The notes beneath the pieces were generated by a model that was given only the letters and a program-made list of their open reading frames with translations, was not told the DNA's origin and ran no database searches. Of a DNA stretch of 64,000 nucleotides, positions 60,551 to 64,000 are shown one piece after another (the stretch's first letter is position 1; the number at the start of each line of letters is the position of its first letter). The DNA comes from Shewanella sp. NFH-SH190041. Its GTDB lineage: Bacteria; Pseudomonadota; Gammaproteobacteria; Enterobacterales; Shewanellaceae. The DNA lies in the NCBI RefSeq assembly GCF_024363255.1, contig NZ_AP026070.1:124001-188000 (forward strand). The letters are read 5' to 3'. The position numbers and the translations under genes are program-made.

Positions 60551-60909
60551 TCAAAAATTCATGAAAACATCACTTAAGATTTAATTAGTATAACGGTGTG
60601 ATTTTAATCACTAAAATGACGGGATATATCTCATTATTACTATGTTTTTGTGTGTTTATTGTGACAACTGAATGGCATAACTTGTGGCTATTTGTTTTAC
60701 AAAATACCTAATGGCGAGGTGAGTAAATATTATTTTGTTTGATTTTTAAGCGGTAAGATGAACGCTTATGGCTAATAAGGGGAATACGAGTGGGGATAGG
60801 GGGATAAAGCTGATAAGAGCGCTATTTATTATAAAAAACGGCGCTGAAATCAGCGCCGTAATCTTGTGACAGCTGTCGAAAATCGATAGCAGTCTGGGAA
60901 TACTTAGGA
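60551..60909. other. Intergenic region between flagellins 3 and 4
   Basis: AT-rich. It holds the flagellin 4 terminator at 60833-60859 and no gene that I can support. Confidence 0.5.
60833..60859 (-). terminator. Terminator after flagellin 4
   Basis: Stem ACGGCGCTGA / TCAGCGCCGT with loop TT, followed on the minus strand by TTTTTATAAT. Confidence 0.9.
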
Positions 60910-61719
60910 TTAACCCAGTAGACCCATAACCAGACCAGTGTTTTGGTTGGCGCGGGACAGTACGCGAGTACCGGCCTGAACCAGCAGCTGGTTTTTAGTC
61001 ATTGCAGCAGATTCTTTAGCGAAATCAGCATCCATGATGCGGCCAGCAGCAGCTTCAGTGTTGGTGGTCACATTGTGCAGGTTTGCAGCAGTGTGTTGCA
61101 GACGGTTGATGTTTGCACCCAGCATAGAGCGTGCTTTACCGATTTGATCCAGGTAAGCATCAACTTTAGCGATACTGGCGTTAGCATCAGTTTGAGTGCT
61201 CAGCTTAAGATCTTTGATTTCACCCAGAGCTTTAGCGCTAGTAACTTTAACGTCCAGTTTATCTGCACCACCGGCACCGATTTGGAAAGTTACGTTCTGG
61301 ATGGTAGAGAACAGGTTGTTACCAGCGTAGGTAGTGTTGTCAACGATACGCTTAGATTCAGCAGCCAGCTCTTTAGATTCAGCAGAAATAGCAGCGCGAT
61401 CTTTAGCGGAGTTAACACCGTTAGCAGATTGAGTAGCCAGTTCTTTTTGACGATCAGCGATCTTGGTCAGTTCGTCCATTGCGCCGTCAGCAGTTTGCAG
61501 CATAGAAGTTGCATCGCTTACGTTACGGTTAGCAGTTTTCATGCCGATAACGTTAGCGTTCAGACGGGTAGCGATCTGCAGGCCAGCAGCATCGTCAGCT
61601 GCGCTGTTGATGCGCAGACCAGTTGACAGACGCTCCATAGCAGTAGACAGCAGAGAGTTGTTTTTGTTTACAGAATTTTGTGCAACTAGGGATGCATAGT
61701 TAGTATGTACAGACAGCAT
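60910..61719 (-). CDS. Lateral flagellin 4
   Basis: A 269-residue flagellin with the same protein sequence as flagellin 3. It lies nearest to the 336-residue unknown gene and flgL. Differences from flagellin 3 at DNA level are a few synonymous changes near the two ends. It has its own sigma-28-like element and a strong terminator, so each flagellin gene is a separate transcription unit. Confidence 0.96.
   Translation of the reverse strand: MLSVHTNYASLVAQNSVNKNNSLLSTAMERLSTGLRINSAADDAAGLQIATRLNANVIGMKTANRNVSDATSMLQTADGAMDELTKIADRQKELATQSANGVNSAKDRAAISAESKELAAESKRIVDNTTYAGNNLFSTIQNVTFQIGAGGADKLDVKVTSAKALGEIKDLKLSTQTDANASIAKVDAYLDQIGKARSMLGANINRLQHTAANLHNVTTNTEAAAGRIMDADFAKESAAMTKNQLLVQAGTRVLSRANQNTGLVMGLLG
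60920..61674. repeat. 755-bp identical repeat, copy B (flagellin 4)
   Basis: Direct repeat of 59685-60439 in the same orientation, 1,235 bases away. Confidence 0.9.
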
Positions 61720-61758
61720 TTCAAGGTCTCCGAATAGGTGTCTTTGTCTCCTTCACTT

Positions 61759-61785
61759 AGAGCGACAAAGAAAAACTAAACTGAA
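61759..61785 (-). promoter_or_regulatory. Sigma-28-like promoter of flagellin 4
   Basis: TTCAGTTT-N11-GTCGCTCT on the minus strand, 40 bases before the ATG. Confidence 0.7.
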
Positions 61786-61828
61786 TTTTTTTTATAAAAA
61801 AATTTACCTTTTTCTGTAATGTACTGAT

Positions 61829-62839
61829 TTATTTGAGTAAATCGCTTGCCTGATTTCTGCCTAAATTGGCCTGTGCCAATAATGCTGACAGTTGAGTATT
61901 AAATGGCCCTTGGTGCAGCTGATTGTGTAACCGGATTAACACGGTCTCATCAGGCAGCGCGGGTTGTTGTCGCAGCATATGTTGCAACTGGCGTAATTGT
62001 TCCCGGGTTTGTCGTTGTTGTAGTTCCAGTTTTCGCTGAGTTTTCTGAATTTTTAACCGGGTCTGATTCAATCCTTCAATGGTATGTAGATCCCATTCAT
62101 AGGGATCTTGCCATTGTTGTAATTCATCAAGTTGAATTTGTCTGGCATCCCCGGCGGGTAATCGTTGCCCTTGACCACTCATGGTGATGCTACCTGTCAT
62201 CAATTGCCACAAGGCGTCATCGCAACTCAGCTCTGCCTGATTGTCTTTACCAAATTCAATCGTTATGCCAATAGGTTGTAATGCTTTATTGAGCTGAATA
62301 AGTAATTCAGCCTCAGTGGCGTGAGCCGATAAACGCACGCAGATAATTTCTGGCCCATTGGCTGTCGGGATATGGAATGTGAGCTGTTCTTCACGAGATT
62401 TACTGCTGAGCAGATTGATGGCTCTGAGTCTGAATCTGCGTTTGGCACTACGCCGTTGTTGAATACGTAGGTTTAACTGGTAGTCCAGCAAGGGAATGCC
62501 GAGGTAACTGGGATTGAGTTGGCACAATTGTTCCCTGAGTACCGCTAACTGGGTTTGGGCTTCATTCTGTTGTGCGATAGCGGTGGGGATCTGCTTTAGC
62601 ATTTGTCGCAGTAGCATCTGTAATGCCCCGATAGCTTGGTTGGCGACCTGTGCTGAACTGATCCTGTGTTGAGCCGTTGTCATTTTTGCCCAACGCTCAA
62701 ACGCGACGCTACGGTATTGCCCTAGAGCAATTTGGGGTAACGCCGGGGTTAACTCTTGGGGCGCTAGCGGTTTTATGGTTTGGTTTACCGGAGACAGTTG
62801 CCCGGCCAGTCTCAGAGCATCGGATACGCCGTTTATCAT
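61829..62839 (-). CDS. Unrecognised 336-residue flagellar-cluster protein with flagellin-like ends
   Basis: I do not recognise this protein. The N-terminal region (about 40-120) contains RISSAQVANQAIGALQMLLR, recalling the INSAADDAAGLQIATRL helix of flagellins. NPSYLGIPLLDYQL resembles the ANTxYxGxxLF turn. A basic patch (QQRRSAKRRFRLR) and a central beta-rich region follow (about 150-230). A coiled coil (LNQTRLKIQKTQRKLELQQR) leads to a C terminus LSALLAQANLGRNQASDLLK, which resembles the flagellin or FlgL terminal helix. It starts MINGVSDALRLAG and lies between flgL and the flagellins. A structural or junction role is inferred from ends and context only. Confidence 0.7.
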   Translation of the reverse strand: MINGVSDALRLAGQLSPVNQTIKPLAPQELTPALPQIALGQYRSVAFERWAKMTTAQHRISSAQVANQAIGALQMLLRQMLKQIPTAIAQQNEAQTQLAVLREQLCQLNPSYLGIPLLDYQLNLRIQQRRSAKRRFRLRAINLLSSKSREEQLTFHIPTANGPEIICVRLSAHATEAELLIQLNKALQPIGITIEFGKDNQAELSCDDALWQLMTGSITMSGQGQRLPAGDARQIQLDELQQWQDPYEWDLHTIEGLNQTRLKIQKTQRKLELQQRQTREQLRQLQHMLRQQPALPDETVLIRLHNQLHQGPFNTQLSALLAQANLGRNQASDLLK

Positions 62840-62865
62840 GAAAAGCCTGAATAGTAAGAGAATAT

Positions 62866-62888
62866 GGCCACAGATATTTTCTGTGGCC
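62866..62888. terminator. Hairpin between flgL and the 336-residue gene
   Basis: Perfect stem GGCCACAGA / TCTGTGGCC with a five-base loop. The T-run on the minus strand is weak, so it may attenuate, not stop, transcription. Confidence 0.6.
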
Positions 62889-62912
62889 GGTCACTGCCAT
62901 AAAGGTAACTAT

Positions 62913-63830
62913 TTACAGCAGATTAAACAGTGTTAGTTGTGCAATTTTGACAAAACACTTCTGTGATACCTGCAGTGCAGTCTGTTTCATCTGAAACTGA
63001 GAAGATGCAGTTGGATAATCCAAGGACTCAGTATCACCGATTACTTTCTTGTTGAACAGTACCATTTCTTGATGGGATGTTTTTGCCAGTGACAGGCTGT
63101 TTTGTTTACCCCCGATATCCGTAATGGCGGCATTGAAACTGTTCAAACTGTCATTTAGGGTATTGATCATCGCAGTGCCGACCTTATTAAAGGCAGCATC
63201 ACCAGGAGCCAATTTTTTATTATTCAGAACCTTAATGTATTCAGCGGTCTGGTTTAGCAGATCCTGACTTTTGTTACTGAAGATAAAATCTTTGGCGGTC
63301 ACGTTGGCGGTCAGCCAAGATGAGGCCGATGTCTGTACCCGACGATGTTTGTCATCCCCTTGAAAGATATATTTACCACTAGCATCTTTTACAATGGCGA
63401 CCGTCGTGGTTTTATTGCCGGAAAAAATATAGTTACCGGCATCATCCCGGGCATTAGCCATATCCACGGTGGAGTCGAGCAGTTCGGCCAGTTCTGCAGC
63501 ATATGCACTGCGATCCTGCTCAGAGAGACTACCACTGTTGGCTGATAGGGTAATTTCTCGCATACGGTTTTGCAGGTTCACCATACCAGTCAGGTATGTT
63601 TCACTGCGGCTTAAACTGGTCGTCAGTGCATCAATATTTTTAATATATTGATTGGTTGCGGCCATATTACGCTGGCTACTCAATACCTTAACTGTTCCAA
63701 TTGGGTCGTCAGATGGTTTAAGTAGGCGTTTGCTGGTCGACATTTCTTCGTCTAAATGTGCCAATTCTGCCAATGATTTCTGCATACTGCTGACATTGGA
63801 AGAGTACATATTCTGCATGGCTACACGCAT
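62913..63830 (-). CDS. flgL: Flagellar hook-associated protein FlgL (HAP3)
   Basis: A 305-residue hook-filament junction protein. The N terminus has the flagellin-like helix MYSSNVSSMQKSLAELAHLD and the FlgL motif KRLLKPSDDPIGTVKVLSSQ. ARDDAGNYIFSGNKTTT is diagnostic of FlgL. The C terminus (KQTALQVSQKCFVKIAQLTLFNLL, given by its end AQLTLFNLL) is the D0 helix. GGAG precedes the ATG. It lies 20 bases after the flgK stop. Confidence 0.94.
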   Translation of the reverse strand: MRVAMQNMYSSNVSSMQKSLAELAHLDEEMSTSKRLLKPSDDPIGTVKVLSSQRNMAATNQYIKNIDALTTSLSRSETYLTGMVNLQNRMREITLSANSGSLSEQDRSAYAAELAELLDSTVDMANARDDAGNYIFSGNKTTTVAIVKDASGKYIFQGDDKHRRVQTSASSWLTANVTAKDFIFSNKSQDLLNQTAEYIKVLNNKKLAPGDAAFNKVGTAMINTLNDSLNSFNAAITDIGGKQNSLSLAKTSHQEMVLFNKKVIGDTESLDYPTASSQFQMKQTALQVSQKCFVKIAQLTLFNLL

Positions 63831-63850
63831 GTTGGGTATCTCCGCTTTAA

Positions 63851-64000
63851 TTAGAAGCTATTAAGAATGGATTTAAACAGTTGATCAGCAGAAGCGATCA
63901 CCTTGGCATTGGCCTGATAAGCCTGTTGGTAGGCTAACAGGTTAGCGCCTTCTTCATCTGGGGTAACCCCACTAGTGCTGGACCACTGTTTGTTCGCTTC
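63851..64000 (-). CDS. flgK: Flagellar hook-associated protein FlgK (HAP1), C-terminal end, partial
   Basis: The last 49 codons of FlgK lie in the window; the rest is beyond the right edge. The sequence reads SGVTPDEEGANLLAYQQAYQ, then ANAKVIASADQLFKSILNSF and stop. This is the conserved C-terminal D0 helix of HAP1. The stop is TAA at 63851-63853. It indicates that the flg part of the lateral cluster continues to the right. Confidence 0.93.
   Translation of the reverse strand, partial: EANKQWSSTSGVTPDEEGANLLAYQQAYQANAKVIASADQLFKSILNSF

Noticed and set aside
59633..61626. Long plus-strand frames (227-252 codons) antisense to flagellins 3 and 4
   Set aside because: They mirror highly codon-biased flagellin genes, are identical to each other only because the flagellins are, and have Ser/Val/Cys-rich nonsense composition.

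Overview
The window looks like a gammaproteobacterial chromosome of the genus Shewanella or a very close relative. The 16S rRNA, the selU-selD, desaturase-fabR and trmA-murI neighbourhoods, the S41 peptidase-envC-gpmM-yibN-secB-gpsA block and the hutI/hutC-hutU-hutH block all fit that group. The genus call rests on remembered gene order and protein similarity; no search was run.

Layout. 1-6.2 kb: selenium metabolism (selU partial, selD), a fatty-acid desaturase divergent from its likely repressor FabR with a recognisable operator between them, trmA, murI and a membrane-anchored RRM protein. 6.3-12.5 kb: a complete rRNA operon with two promoters, 16S, tRNA-Ile, tRNA-Ala, 23S, an unusually placed tRNA-Val, 5S and a terminator. 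12.6-22.9 kb: a YkgJ-like zinc-cluster protein, YibQ, S41 peptidase, EnvC, GpmM, a rhodanese, SecB, GpsA, a YhiN-type flavoprotein, a SUKH/SMI1-like protein and MogA. 22.9-28.4 kb: a Wzy_C/PglL-type oligosaccharyltransferase or ligase and an overlapping hydrolase-ABC ATPase-ABC permease operon. 28.8-35.3 kb: fatty acyl-CoA ligase, amino-acid racemase, ICMT-like methyltransferase, thioesterase, MtnC, a UPF0145 protein and an iron alcohol dehydrogenase.

35.6-41.7 kb is an AT-rich accessory stretch: an orphan MSHA-like pilin, an amber-interrupted small gene, a methyltransferase, a two-gene module of small unrecognised proteins, a cold-shock protein, a coiled-coil membrane protein and a chemoreceptor. 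41.7-47.4 kb holds histidine utilisation genes (hutI, hutC, hutU, hutH) with a perfect HutC-type palindrome in the divergent promoter. 47.4-48.7 kb is an MscS-type channel.

48.9-64 kb, all on the minus strand, is most of the late part of a lateral (secondary) flagellar system. It contains FlgK (partial), FlgL, an unrecognised 336-residue protein with flagellin-like ends, four short flagellins, FliD, FliS, a FliT-like chaperone, FliK, FliL, sigma-28, MotA, MotB, a PilZ protein and a FliB-type flagellin lysine methylase. Gene order matches the lafA-lafB-lafC-lafD-lafE-lafF-lafS-lafT-lafU arrangement of Vibrio and Aeromonas lateral flagella. A perfect sigma-54 promoter precedes fliD, and all four flagellins carry the same sigma-28-like element at fixed internal spacing. 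This suggests a cascade in which sigma-54 drives the fliD-motB operon that encodes sigma-28, and sigma-28 then drives the flagellins. The best novelty candidates are the 336-residue protein, the four-flagellin array with a 755-bp identical tract, and the paired small proteins near 38 kb.
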